Shown here piece by piece: positions 17,761 through 27,141 of a stretch of DNA of 35,645 nt. The stretch is from Vreelandella lionensis. GTDB lineage: Bacteria; Pseudomonadota; Gammaproteobacteria; Pseudomonadales; Halomonadaceae. Location of the stretch: contig NZ_MWVI01000084.1 of assembly GCF_002087295.1 (NCBI RefSeq), positions 1 to 35,645 of the forward strand. The letters are read 5' to 3'. A program made the translations under genes and the position numbers. The number at the start of each line of letters is the position of its first letter. Positions within the stretch are counted from its first letter, which is position 1. The notes beneath the pieces were generated by a model. The model was not told the DNA's origin, did no database searches, and was given only the letters and a program-made list of their open reading frames with translations.

Positions 17761-18003
17761 GCCCTGTCGCGCGTCGTCGCATCGGCCATCGCGATGGGAA
17801 TTTGCCTGCTCGTTCAGCAGCTACTTAAGGCCTCGCACCCGCCCGCTGCGGCCACAGCTCTGCTGATCGCCTTAGGCGGCTTCAAGCTGGTACCTTCCGA
17901 TATGCTCGCCATTGCGGTTGGGGTCGGGCTGATCGTCTTGATCGGTGAGCCGTTGCGGCGCGCGCGTGTTGGAATTTTATTTGGTAAAAAGCATAACGAT
18001 TAG
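17735..18003 (+). pseudogene. HPP-family membrane protein, C-terminal half only
   Basis: This is the missing second half of the gene at 11658-11966: SVLSSQTMALSRVVASAIAMGICLLVQQLLKASHPPAAATALLIALGGFKL and then VGVGLIVLIGEPLRRARV, ending in KKHND at TAG 18001-18003. It includes the HPP motif (SHPPAAAT) that gives the family its name. Coding homology begins precisely in the 26-bp repeat 17735-17760. The bases before it (17674-17734) are open in the same frame but do not resemble HPP proteins. It is untranslated or yields a meaningless fusion. Confidence 0.75.
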
Positions 18004-18196
18004 TCTGGTCTGAACGAGCCGGGGCGGGCTCCGTGAAGCTAATAGGCCGTGAACGCGGGAAGCCGGCCGTCGGTTTACAGCGGTTTCCGTTACTGATGGA
18101 GGGTACGCTAGTCGACAATTTGCGCAGCAAGGCTTTTTCTTGCGCTAGCACAGCGAAGAACTCTATCCATAGGGCAGCTTTGGCAGACGGTGACAA
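18004..18196 (+). other. Stretch with no recognisable gene
   Basis: An apparent ORF crosses this stretch (18033-18266), but its translation is low-complexity basic sequence running into the terminator repeat, and no family resemblance is visible. A GC-rich inverted segment occurs at 18013-18035 (GAGCCGGGGCGGGCTC). Confidence 0.3.
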
Positions 18197-18262
18197 AAAG
18201 CTAGATACCAATTCCCTGACGATGACTACCTGCAAGCTCAGGCGGTTTTTTGTAGTGTTTCC
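18197..18262 (+). repeat. 66-bp direct repeat with terminator, copy 2
   Basis: It matches 11959-12024 and contains the hairpin CCTG-CAAGCT-CAGG followed by CGGTTTTTT, a probable intrinsic terminator. Here it is 194 bases downstream of the HPP stop, presumably its original location relative to the gene. Confidence 0.8.
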
Positions 18263-18310
18263 CTAGTGCTAATAAGTAAGCGTAGTGCTCGAAAAAAGCC
18301 ACGGTACCTT

Positions 18311-19025
18311 GCCCTCGGGACCGACATCGGGATCTGGTCAGAAGCAGCAACCCCGATGTGATATAACCAGGCTAATGAATATCTTGCTGAGCTTGAGGCG
18401 TTAGCCGAGCAGGCAGGCAACTTGTTACTGATTGGCGTCCCGATATGCGAAGCGGAGGGTCGTATCTAAAATGTGGTGGTGAGCCTCTCCCATCTCTCAG
18501 GCTTCTACTACAAACGCACTTGGTGCCATTAGGTGAATATGTTCCGTTTCGAGACTTCTTGGGTTCGGTCCCCGACGTGCTCGGGGCGGCCATGTTTGTT
18601 TTCATACCGGGAAGGCAAGCACACGTTCTTAATGCATCAGAGGCGCCCTTAGGGGTCTTCATCTCCTACGAAGCGGTCTTGGTGCCGAAGTCACAGAACT
18701 TCTGTCCGAAGCGCAGTTACTAGTAAATGTCAGCAACAATGCTTGGTTCGGCCCTCACCTGCCCTTCCAGATGTCACGCATGCGTGCCATCGAAACCGGC
18801 CGAGAACTGCTAAGTACCACGACCACCAGCATCACTGCAGCTATCTGCTACGAAGGAATGGTCCTTAAGCGCGCCCCTCAATTCAAGGTGGCTACCCTCA
18901 GCGCCGAAGTGACACCGCGAACTGGCGCGACCCCTTATGTGTACTCCCGGGATTGGCCTGTCCTTGGCCTTCCCTATCAGCGCTTAATGTGGAGTTGTAG
19001 TGGCCGCGCTATCAGTGTCCCCTAG
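18311..19025 (+). pseudogene. lnt: Apolipoprotein N-acyltransferase remnant (C-terminal hydrolase domain)
   Basis: The carbon-nitrogen hydrolase part of Lnt can be read across frames: IGIWSEAATP (the catalytic Glu, normally in WPE), EYLAELEALAEQAGNLLLIGVPI, GFYYKR, HLVPLGEYVPFRDFLG, ELLSEAQLLVNVSNNAWFG, SRMRAIETGRELLSTTTTSITA, RAPQFKVATLSAEV and RTGATPYV-DWPVLGL. In-frame stops (TGA near 18359, TAA near 18466) and frameshifts near 18515 and 18680 break it. The membrane domain that should precede the hydrolase domain is absent, so the gene is 5'-truncated as well as decayed. Lnt normally adds the third acyl chain to lipoproteins and is usually essential, so an intact copy must exist elsewhere in the genome. 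Confidence 0.8.
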
Positions 19026-19984
19026 GCACGCGTCAGGTAGTGGACGCTAAACAAGCTATTCGCATCGGTCCAGGACGAGAGCGCCTCAAATCCCGCACGT
19101 CCCGCCAACGCCTGAAACCCCTCGAGCGTGTATTTATACGAGTTTTCAGTGTGGATTGTCTCGCCTTCCAGAAAACTGAAGCGCTCCCCTTCAATAGTGA
19201 CGACTTGAGGTAACTGACTGACCAGATGCATCTCAATACGAGAGTGTGCTTCGTTGAAGAACGCATGATGGACAAAATTGGCGGGATCGATTTTAGCGTG
19301 CAGCTCATGCCGTAGCCGTTCCAATAGATTTAGGTTGAATGCTGCCGTCACACCCGCTGCATCGTTGTAGGCGGCTTCAAGGGTCGGCTTATCCTTAACC
19401 AAGTCGACTCCTACCAACAATCCGCTGCCGGTGGGTAACAAAGAATGCAGTCCACGAAGAAAATCTTCAGCGGCTTGGGGGTCGAAATTACCGATACTTG
19501 AACCAGGAAAAAAACCGACCGGTCTTTCGCAGCATAGCCCGTCCGGTAAGGCCATATTGCAACAGAAATCGGCACAGGCGGCATGCACTTCAAGCCATGG
19601 GTAATCCGCCGCTAGTCGTCGTGTACTGTCGAGCAGAAAATCCCGCGAGATGTCGATTCCCAGGTAACTGCTAGGACGCATGGCTTCCAGTAGAAGTCGT
19701 ACCTTACGGCTCGCCCCGCTGCCAAGCTCGATCAACGTCGCTTCATGCCCGGCTATCTCGGCTATATCATCGGCGGCCTCCGCGAGGATCGCCTCCTCGG
19801 TCCGTGTCGGGTAGTATTCTGGCTGCTCACAAATTTGATCAAATAACTCAGAACCACGCTGATCATAAAAGAACTTTGGCGAGGCGAACTTTTGATCGGC
19901 TCTGAATCCCGTCAGTATCTCATCGCGAAGCGATGTTGAGGCTGGGGACGGGTGCAAGTCGTGGAATTGTACGGCCAGGCTCAT
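19022..19984 (-). CDS. egtD: EgtD, L-histidine N-alpha-methyltransferase (320 aa)
   Basis: EgtD trimethylates histidine with S-adenosylmethionine to give hercynine, the first step to ergothioneine. Family marks are FFYDQRGSELFDQICEQPEYYPTRTE near residue 38, the SAM-binding segment ATLIELGSGASRKVRLLLEA, YLGIDISRDFL, FFPGSSIGNFDP and LLVGVDLVKDKPTLEAAYND, and the C-terminal RIEMHLVS and FLEGETIHTENSYKYTLEGF. The length is typical and the frame intact. It starts 2 bases after the egtB stop, so the two form an operon. The end overlaps the final bases of the lnt remnant on the other strand. Confidence 0.95.
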   Translation of the reverse strand: MSLAVQFHDLHPSPASTSLRDEILTGFRADQKFASPKFFYDQRGSELFDQICEQPEYYPTRTEEAILAEAADDIAEIAGHEATLIELGSGASRKVRLLLEAMRPSSYLGIDISRDFLLDSTRRLAADYPWLEVHAACADFCCNMALPDGLCCERPVGFFPGSSIGNFDPQAAEDFLRGLHSLLPTGSGLLVGVDLVKDKPTLEAAYNDAAGVTAAFNLNLLERLRHELHAKIDPANFVHHAFFNEAHSRIEMHLVSQLPQVVTIEGERFSFLEGETIHTENSYKYTLEGFQALAGRAGFEALSSWTDANSLFSVHYLTRA

Positions 19985-19986
19985 GA

Positions 19987-21294
19987 TTAGCTCTCCTTAG
20001 CAAGACGGAATCCGGAAAATGCCCAACGGGCATGAGGTGGGAAAAAATTACGATAGGTCGTGCGGATATGGTCTTCCGGGGTGGCACAACAGCCACCTCG
20101 AAGCACCATCTGCCCCGACATAAACTTGCCGTTGTATTCACCTAAGCTGCCCGGCAACTTGCGAAATCCTGGATAGGGCCGATAGGCGCTGCCGGTCCAC
20201 TCCCAAACATCACCGAACATCTGCCTCGGCCCCTCGCTGGATCCGCCGGGGGCAGCCGCGACCGGCTGAAGATGGCCTTGTTCGACGAAGTTGCCATGCA
20301 GGGGGACATGTTGAGCCACCGCCTCCCACTCGGCCTCAGTAGGTAGGCGTGCGCCGGCCCATTGGGCATAGGCATCGGCCTCGTAGAAGCTGACATGGCA
20401 AACCGGCGCATTCACGTCCACTGGCACCAGCCCGCTTAACGTATAGTGATGCCAGACGCCGTCCCGCTCGACCCAGTAAAGTGGCGCCTTCCAGCCTTCC
20501 GCCTTGACCGTGGCCCAGCCATCCGACAGCCAATAGTCAGGTTTGTCGTATCCCCCCGCCTGCATGAACGTGAGAAATTCACCATTGGTAACCGGACGGT
20601 CAGCGATCTGGAAAGCCTCAATGAATTGACGATGACGCCCCATTTCGTTGTCGTAGGCAAAACGGCTATCGTTGGCATCATGACCTATCTGCCGCACGCC
20701 GGCTGGATAAGCGTGCCAACCGAGTTCACCGACCTCATGGGCGGGTGCCGACACAAGATCACCTCGATAGACTGGGCAGAGCGGGTTCTGGGCCAGGATA
20801 TGCTTTATGTCCATGAATAGCAGTTCCTGATGTTGCTGCTCGTGAGGCAACCCAAGCTCCAGACGATGGAGAATCTCCTGCAGGTGTTCTTGCGGAGGGT
20901 CGTTGAGCAATTCTTCCATGGCCTGATTAATGTGCGCGCGATAGCGATAGACGTCATCCACTGTGGGGCGCGAAATCATGCCGCGTTCAGGACGAGGAAA
21001 CGGCGTACCGTGGGTCTCATAGTAAGAGTTGAAAAGGTAATCGTATGCGGGGTCGAGGGTCTGGTAGCTGGGGTGAAACGGCTTGAGGATGAAGGCTTCG
21101 AAGAACCAGCTGACATGGGCGATGTGCCATTTCGGGGGACTGACGTCCGGCATGCTCTGCACCATGTAATCTTCTTTATGCAGAGGTTCGCAAATTGCGT
21201 CGGTGGCGGCACGAACCCGCTGGTACGCACGCAGCCACTCCTTGGTATGAATGCTATCGATTGTTTCGATAGTTAAATCTTGAATAGGTGACAT
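19987..21294 (-). CDS. egtB: EgtB, hercynine oxygenase / sulfoxide synthase (435 aa)
   Basis: ATG 21294 follows GAGGGAG. EgtB is a non-heme iron enzyme that joins hercynine to a thiol (gamma-glutamylcysteine or cysteine) with oxygen. Residues 20-170 form a DinB-like domain with the iron-ligand pattern PKWHIAHVSWFFE (His57/His60) and LGLPHEQQHQELL (His151, His155). The rest is an FGE-sulfatase fold with FAYDNEMGRHRQFI, YWLSDGWATVKAEGW, VCHVSFYEADAYAQWAGARL, PTEAEWEA, GDVWEWTGSAYRPYPGF and the ending FFPPHARWAFSGFRLAKES. The frame is whole. Together with egtD it gives the core ergothioneine route; the lyase step (EgtE) is not in the window and could be done by a general enzyme. Confidence 0.95.
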   Translation of the reverse strand: MSPIQDLTIETIDSIHTKEWLRAYQRVRAATDAICEPLHKEDYMVQSMPDVSPPKWHIAHVSWFFEAFILKPFHPSYQTLDPAYDYLFNSYYETHGTPFPRPERGMISRPTVDDVYRYRAHINQAMEELLNDPPQEHLQEILHRLELGLPHEQQHQELLFMDIKHILAQNPLCPVYRGDLVSAPAHEVGELGWHAYPAGVRQIGHDANDSRFAYDNEMGRHRQFIEAFQIADRPVTNGEFLTFMQAGGYDKPDYWLSDGWATVKAEGWKAPLYWVERDGVWHHYTLSGLVPVDVNAPVCHVSFYEADAYAQWAGARLPTEAEWEAVAQHVPLHGNFVEQGHLQPVAAAPGGSSEGPRQMFGDVWEWTGSAYRPYPGFRKLPGSLGEYNGKFMSGQMVLRGGCCATPEDHIRTTYRNFFPPHARWAFSGFRLAKES

Positions 21295-21346
21295 AAATAA
21301 CTCCCTCTAAGTATTACTCCGTTTAGCTTGATTCGGCAGGCCAGGC

Positions 21347-22757
21347 CTAACGCACAAAGCCTATCGAATCCGTGAACTCCATTAGCATTTCTGCACCAAG
21401 CCCACCGACAATCAACAGCAAGCCAGACACGATCATGGTGGTTCGTGCCCACTGGCCCACCAGTACATGCACAGTGGGGTCGGGTATCGCTAAACATCAT
21501 CCGCGCCACGATGCGCAGGTAATAGAACAGCGAGACAACGGTGTTGGCGGCAGCCACGAATGCCAGCCAAGCGTATCCCCCCTCAATCGTGACGCTGAAC
21601 AACATGAGTTTGCCAAAAAAACCGATCAGCGGCGGGATACCCACTAAAGAAAGTAGCGAAGCGATTAGTATCGTTGTGGCAATAGGGGCCTGTCTGGCTA
21701 GCCCCTGATAGCTCTCCAGTGCAGTGCGCCCTCTCAGATAGGTGACCACAGCGAAAGCCGCCAAGTTAGCAATGGCGTAGCTGGCCAAAAAGAACACCAG
21801 CGCCGGTAGAGCCTGGTCGCTTGTTCCCATTACCACGATCGCCATCAAGGCATAGCCGGACTGGGAAACCGATGACCAACCCAGCAGGCGCCGTACATCT
21901 GTCTGTCGAAGGGCAGCCACGTTACCCAGCGTCATGGTCGTGACCGAGATCAGAGCCACAATCGCTCGCCAGGCGACATCCGGCGGCATTAATGACACGA
22001 AACGGGCCAATGCGACGGCAGCGCCAATCTTGGGAATTACGGTCAAGAAGGCTGCCACCGGTGCCGGGGAACCTTGGGCTACATCCGGCATCCAGGCGTG
22101 GGCCGGAAAAGCCGCCAGCTTGAAGGACAAGCCCAGTATGATAGAGGCAGTGGCGATGGTTAGCGCCAGGCTGTCGTGACCTACGGAAAGTTTTTGTGCG
22201 ATTTCTGGATAGCCTGTGTTACCAGTCAGGCCGAACAACACGACAACGCCTATCGTCAGTAAAGTGTTGGTCAAGGCTCCCATCAGAAAATACTTCATGC
22301 CAGCTTCCAGGGCGGGTGCCCAGGTGCGGTGATAGGCAGCCAGCGGATAGCTGGCCACCGACGACAGCAACACACCGACGACCAGTTCCATGGTGTCACT
22401 GGCTGACGCCATCATGATCACACCCAACAGCGCGAACAACATCAATGCGTAATACTCGGCATGGCGGCGATCGGTCTGCATCCACTCAGGGGACATGGCA
22501 ATAACCAGCGCGCCGGCAATCAACACGACTAGTTTGCTGGAGAGTGCCATGCCGTCCAGGGCCCACACACCCGAGAACGTCAGCCTCGGCGGTCCATCCC
22601 ACTGCGTAAAGGTCAACCCAATACAAAGCCCAATCGTGAGCAACGCCAGTACAGCCGCCCAGACATGCTGGTGTTGTCGGGCGAAAGCCGCGAACAATAC
22701 GATAATCACAGCACCGAGCGTCAGGCTGATTTCCGGCAACACATCACCAATAGGCAT
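21347..22757 (-). pseudogene. nuoN: NuoN-like proton-channel subunit, one frameshift
   Basis: ATG 22757 overlaps the nuoM stop (TGATG). The product is an antiporter-like subunit with about 14 helices. It shows FKLAAFPAHAWMPDVAQGSP followed by APVAAFLTVIPKIG, the channel segment with conserved Lys residues, and LLGWSSVSQSGYALMAI. The helix that normally carries a glutamate (LELLSLSLY in typical NuoN) reads VVGVLLSSVASYPLAAYH, lacking that Glu. Near 21487 a base is missing or extra. The corrected end is VHVLVGQWARTTMIVSGLLL and GFVR, stopping at TAG 21347-21349, in place of a Cys/His-rich tail ending at 21273. It is last in the nuo-like operon, 53 bases before egtB. Confidence 0.8.
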
Positions 22758-24211
22758 CAGCGGGCTCCTACCAACAGCGTTGCTGAAGCCTCTATGAGGG
22801 TCAGCAGGAACTGCGGCGCAATACCAATGATCACGAAGCCTGCCGACAGCACCCCGACAACTCGCCCATCGCTGCGGCATCGCCCCGAAGAACAGTTTTT
22901 GCAGCATCTGCAGAAACAACGCTGCCGTGATCAGAATGCCCAGCACACCAATGACAGCGAGCCAAGGGTAGACGGCAAAGGTGCCGGCAAAGATATGGAA
23001 CTCCGCCACGAAGCCGGCCAGACCAGGAAGCCCCAGCCTGGCAAACGAGGCGAGTATGGCGAACGTTGCCAATAGCGGTGCCTGTCGGAGCAGCCCACCA
23101 TAGCTATCCAAATCGTATTCCTCGGTGCGCTGCCGGAACGAGCCGCAGATCAGAAACAGCGCCCCGGTAATCAGTCCGTGTTCCACCATCTCTACCGGGG
23201 CCCCTATCAGTGCCATCTCGCGGGCATATACCGCATCCTGGAACAAGGCGCCAGCCACGGCGATCCCTAGCACCGTGTAGCCCATATGATTGATAGAGGT
23301 ATAGGCAATGCGTCGTTTCAAATTTCCCTGGCCAAATGCCACGAGGGCACCATAGAGAATAGAAACCACAGCAAAGAGAGCGATAATCAGAGCGTAGCGG
23401 GCAAAGGTCTCCCCCATCATTGAGTACGGAATCCTCAGAATACCGTAGGTGCCCATCTTGAGCAGCACCCCGGCGAGAACTGCCGAGGCCGGTCCGGGAG
23501 CGTCGACATGCGCTTGGGCAACCAGGTAGGCACGGGCACGATGGGAGTCTTGATGGCGAAGCCGAGCATGAGGGCGAGAAATATGAGGCCAGCAGACACA
23601 CCCGCTCCCGCCAATGGCTGCTGCTCGATCAGCACTCGCATGTCAAAGGTGTGTGGCTCGACTGATAGATAAATCCCGATGAATGCCAGCAACAACAGTA
23701 GCGAACCACAGAAAGTGTAAAGAAAGAACTTGAATGCTGAATGCTCGGCCAGACCGTGCCCCCAGCGGCCGATCAGGAAAAACATCCCCACCAGGCTCAG
23801 GTCGAAAAAGACATAGAAGAGCAGCAGGTCCAATGAGAGGAAGACGCCAAGCGACACGGACTGCAGAAAGAGCATCCAAGCGTAGTACTGCCGAGGCTGG
23901 TTCTGCGTGTTAATGGGATAGGCAATACTGGCAGCGAAGACCAAGGAACTCATCGTCGCGATAGCCAGCGCGATGCCGTCTACGCCTAGCCGGTATGCCA
24001 TGCCCAGGCTGGGTACCCAAGGCACCTCTTCGACAAATTGAAATAGTGCGCCTTGGGTATCGAACTGCAGCCAAGCCCAGGCCAGCAGTAATACAGGCAA
24101 TAGGGAAACCCCCACAGCAAACAGGCGAGCCGTGGTCTCTGTCCAACGGCGTGAAACGGCGAGTACGAGAGCTCCCAGCATGGGAAGGCCCAAGGGTGCG
24201 GTGAGAATCAA
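22757..24211 (-). pseudogene. nuoM: NuoM-like proton-channel subunit, two frameshifts
   Basis: The start is TTG 24211 (MILTAPLGLP), overlapping the corrected nuoL stop as TTGA and preceded by AGGAG. Recognisable features are YRLGVDGIALAI, the helix LLLFYVFFDLSLVGMFFLIG in which the conserved glutamate of NuoM is Asp137, and LGFAIKTPIVPVPTWLP followed, after a frameshift near 23512, by AHVDAPGPASAVLAGVLLKMG. This is the second half of the normal LPxAHxxAP motif. A second shift near 22875 separates QKLFFGA from the end GVLSAGFVIIGIAPQFLL and LVGAR (TGA 22757-22759). Between the shifts the frame is that of nuoN, so the raw sequence shows a false 731-residue NuoM-NuoN fusion. Confidence 0.8.
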
Positions 24212-26179
24212 AGGAGTGCTCCTATGCCCAAGATTATAAAAATTACGGCGAACCCTGCCGCGATACCGGTGTAGTAATGATGCGTCTGTCCGGTATGGGC
24301 CTGCCGCGCTACTTGGCCCGCCCAGTCAACGCCTCTCGCTAGTAGGCTCGTTGCGCCATCGAATGCCCCTTCGCCGTCGATCACTGACCTTGGCCAGCCA
24401 CACGCCAAAACGGGCGCTGGCGCGGATGCCAGCATCTACAGCTCGATCGTCGAAGCGTGCCAGGCCATGGCTGAAGGATATCGCAGCACTTACTCCGCGG
24501 CCCCGTAATCCAGCATCCACTACGCGATCATCGAAACGTGCCAGGCCATGGCTGAACCTCATGAAGGTAGAAATCCCCCGCTCTGCCAGAGCTGGCAGGC
24601 CAAACCAGTTCGCCATAGCAGCATGCGTCTCGCTCTGTCGGCTCTGATTCGACCCCTCTCGGCGCACCGCCCAAAACCCAGCGCCAATGCCTAGCGCCAC
24701 CAGCAGTAGCGACAGGATCAGTTCCCACAGTTTGGTTTGGGGAAGCTGGATCGATAGCAGGTTAGCAAGGTCGTTTCCCACACCGGGCCACCAGAGCAGA
24801 GATAGCACTAGCGTGCCTGCCGAAAGCAGGTAGAGCGAGCCGGCCTCAACCGAGGAGTGCCCTGGCTGTGATGGGGCAGTTTTCGTGGGGCCATGCAGAC
24901 CTCGTCCAAATGCGAGCAACTGAAAGCGTGTTGCATACAACGCGCTGAGCCCACCAGCGATGGCGGCGATCACGGCCAGCCAGGACGCCTGATGGCCAGC
25001 AGCAGTAATGATCTTCTCCTTGCTCCAGGATGCCCCCAGCGGGATAACCCCTGCCAGCGCCAGACTGGCCACCATGGTCGCCACTGCAATCCCCGGAAGC
25101 AGTCGCCCGAGGCGCATCGTATTTAGCGAGTAGCTGCCGACATGACGTTCGGCAATGCCGGCTGCTAGGAACAAAGCCGCTTTCGTGAAGGCGTGTGTGA
25201 CGAAGTGCACCAGGGCGACACCGGGAAAGCCTGCCCATACCGCTAACCACATCAGGCCATACTGAGCCGATGTCGAGGCGGCCAGCAGCTTCTTGGCATG
25301 CCTTTGCAGATAGGCCACGACCCCCCCTGCCAGCGCGCTGGCCAAGCCTAACGTGATGGCAACCGGCCCAAACCAGGCAACGGCAGCCATCTCCGCATGC
25401 AGCCGAATCACCAGATAGATACCTGCGGCGACCATGGTCGCCGCGTGGAGCAATGCCGACACCGGTGTTGGCCCAGACAGGGCGGCAAACAACCATGGCG
25501 AGAAGGGAACCTGGGCGGACTTGGCCGCTGCAGCCAACACGGCGCCGGCACCAAACACATCAAGTAGCCATCCATCGAGTTGGGACAGGTCAGCAAAGGC
25601 AAACGAGCCAGTGCCGGCAAACGCTGCCGCCGCTGCAATGTACAGCCCCAGATCCCCGAAGCGAGTGACCAGGAACGCCCAGGCGGCATCCCGCAGGTTG
25701 TCGCCCTCTTGCCACTCGTGGGCAATCAGTGCCCATGAACAGGCCCCGACCAGCTCCCAGGCGATCAGCAGGGTCACCAGATCCTCAGCCAGCACGAGAA
25801 GCTCCATCGCCCCGACAAATGCCGTCAGCAGACCGACCAACCTGACGGGTAGACGCGTTGGCACGCCCTCACTGACGGGCTCAGACTCATGGTAGGCGCT
25901 ATAGGCTATGATCAGTGTAGCGATCAGTGGCACGACGATGGCAAATACAGCGCTCGCTGGTGTCATCCCAACCGACAGGACGATCCGTGAGCTCCAGCGA
26001 TAGGCACCACCCCAGTCCCCCATGAGCGCCACACTCGCGAGCAGCAGGGTAACGACAGCGACTGCCGCCCCCATCAGGCCCAACACGGCTCGACCACTAT
26101 CCCTAGCGGACAAGCGCTTGCCAAGCCAATACATCCCGGGGGCGGCAAGCAGTGGGAAAAGAGGAACAAACCACAACAT
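24208..26179 (-). pseudogene. nuoL: NuoL-like proton-channel subunit, one frameshift near the end
   Basis: ATG 26179 overlaps the nuoK stop (TGATG). The first 600 residues are continuous: LLIAWELVGACSWALIAHEW (Glu142, the conserved channel glutamate), AAAAKSAQVPFSPWLFAALSGPTPVSALLHAATMVAAG (Lys220, His245), YGLMWLAVWAG and KAALFLAAGI. Near 24376 a one-base shift diverts the C-terminus into an Arg-rich tail ending at 24326. The corrected frame gives VIDGEGAFDGATSLLARGVDW and a last helix AGFAVIFIILGIGALL stopping at 24208. The C-terminal amphipathic region contains a near-exact 27-residue duplication (FSHGLARFDDRxVDAG, twice). Total corrected length is about 656 residues. Confidence 0.82.
24431..24556 (-). 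repeat. 81-bp internal tandem duplication in nuoL
   Basis: Segments 24431-24475 and 24512-24556 are nearly identical (identical over the 18 bases starting CGTGCCAGGCCATGG) at an offset of 81 bases, that is 27 codons. They encode two copies of FSHGLARFDDR with VVDAG or AVDAG. Confidence 0.85.
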
Positions 26180-26484
26180 CAGTGCTTCAACCCGGTCAGT
26201 GACTCGGTCATGTCGGCCTGCTTACCGCGGAAGACGGCTACTACCAAAGCAAATCCCATGGCCATCTCAATGGCCATCACCGCCATAACAATGATCGTCA
26301 GCAGTTGCCCTTCGGGCGCCCCAGCCCCGCTAAAGGCCCAGAACGCCACCGCGGCGAGCATGACGCCATTGAGGATCAGTTCCAGTCCCATCATCAGCAT
26401 CACGAACGATTGCTGGGAAAGCGCACCATAAATCCCGATGCCAATCAGTGCCGCTGCCAATAGCAAAAGTGTGGTTAGTGTCAT
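26179..26484 (-). CDS. nuoK: NuoK-like subunit (101 aa), intact
   Basis: The product has three membrane helices and normal length. Both membrane glutamates known to matter in NuoK are in place: Glu34 in MMGLELILNGVMLAAVAF and Glu72 in MAVMAIEMAMGFALVVAVF. This subunit is homologous to MrpC of sodium/proton antiporters and forms part of the ion path next to NuoJ. It starts 30 bases after the nuoJ stop and its own stop overlaps the nuoL start. Complete conservation of its charged residues argues that the complex was an active ion translocator until recently. Confidence 0.9.
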   Translation of the reverse strand: MTLTTLLLLAAALIGIGIYGALSQQSFVMLMMGLELILNGVMLAAVAFWAFSGAGAPEGQLLTIIVMAVMAIEMAMGFALVVAVFRGKQADMTESLTGLKH

Positions 26485-26514
26485 GCAAGCCTCCCTGCCT
26501 ATCTGTCTGCTTGG

Positions 26515-27141
26515 TCAGTGGTGATGATGGTGTTGATGACCACCACTCTCTTCCTCTTCGTCCTCCTCGAGCTTACCCGCCGGGTCGCCACCCGGCTCCA
26601 GCCCCGGCGGTAGCGAACCCACTGCCGCCGCCCCATAGCGGCCCCGATGACTCGACAACACCACCACGCCGATCATGGTGGTTAAAAGCACGATGCCCGC
26701 CGACTCGAAGATCAGCATCGAGTCACCAAGCATCTCATTGCCTAGGGATCTAACTGGCTCAAGGTCTGCCGAGACCGGCTGGTCAGGAAAGGCAGCCAAT
26801 AGCGCCATGGCGCCCAATACCAGGAAGCCGACAATCCCCGCCCCGATAGCGATACGTTCCTGGTGAACCATATTCATCGGGTTAAGGCCGGCAGCATTCA
26901 TCATGAACATGACCATGAACAGCGCCATGACCGTCATCTCCACAGCCATCATGAAGAACATCGCCACGCCCAGGTATTCCGCTGCCAGCAGAATCATGAT
27001 CACGCCTACGGCGATGAACGACACCAGCAGGAAAAAGGAGGCGCGTACCATGGAATCGGTACGAAACACTCGCCATCCGGTGACCACCGCGAGCGTGGCC
27101 AATGACAGAAACGTGATATCAATGCCAATGCCGTGATTCAT
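26515..27141 (-). CDS. nuoJ: NuoJ-like subunit with acidic/histidine tail (208 aa), intact
   Basis: I choose ATG 27141 (MNHGIGIDITFLSLATLAVV), which overlaps the corrected nuoH stop as ATGA; the ORF from 27204 adds 21 residues antisense-like to nothing known. Five membrane helices are visible. The third, EYLGVAMFFMMAVEMTVMALFMVMF, is the NuoJ helix that normally reads YxGAIxVLFLFVIM; here it is unusually Met-rich. The final 40 residues are an acidic and then His-rich extension (LEEDEEEESGGHQHHHHH), not typical of NuoJ. The frame is intact. Confidence 0.85.
   Translation of the reverse strand: MNHGIGIDITFLSLATLAVVTGWRVFRTDSMVRASFFLLVSFIAVGVIMILLAAEYLGVAMFFMMAVEMTVMALFMVMFMMNAAGLNPMNMVHQERIAIGAGIVGFLVLGAMALLAAFPDQPVSADLEPVRSLGNEMLGDSMLIFESAGIVLLTTMIGVVVLSSHRGRYGAAAVGSLPPGLEPGGDPAGKLEEDEEEESGGHQHHHHH

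Noticed and set aside
18033..18266. Plus-strand 77-residue ORF crossing the second terminator repeat
   Set aside because: It translates through a terminator hairpin and has no recognisable content.
21273..23468. A single 731-residue NuoM-NuoN fusion protein
   Set aside because: The TGATG junction and the alternative-frame ends of each subunit show two genes with frameshifts.
24846..25496. Minus-strand 216-residue ORF inside nuoL
   Set aside because: It is in a different frame of the same strand as nuoL, whose motifs are clear. It is Arg/Cys-rich without pattern.
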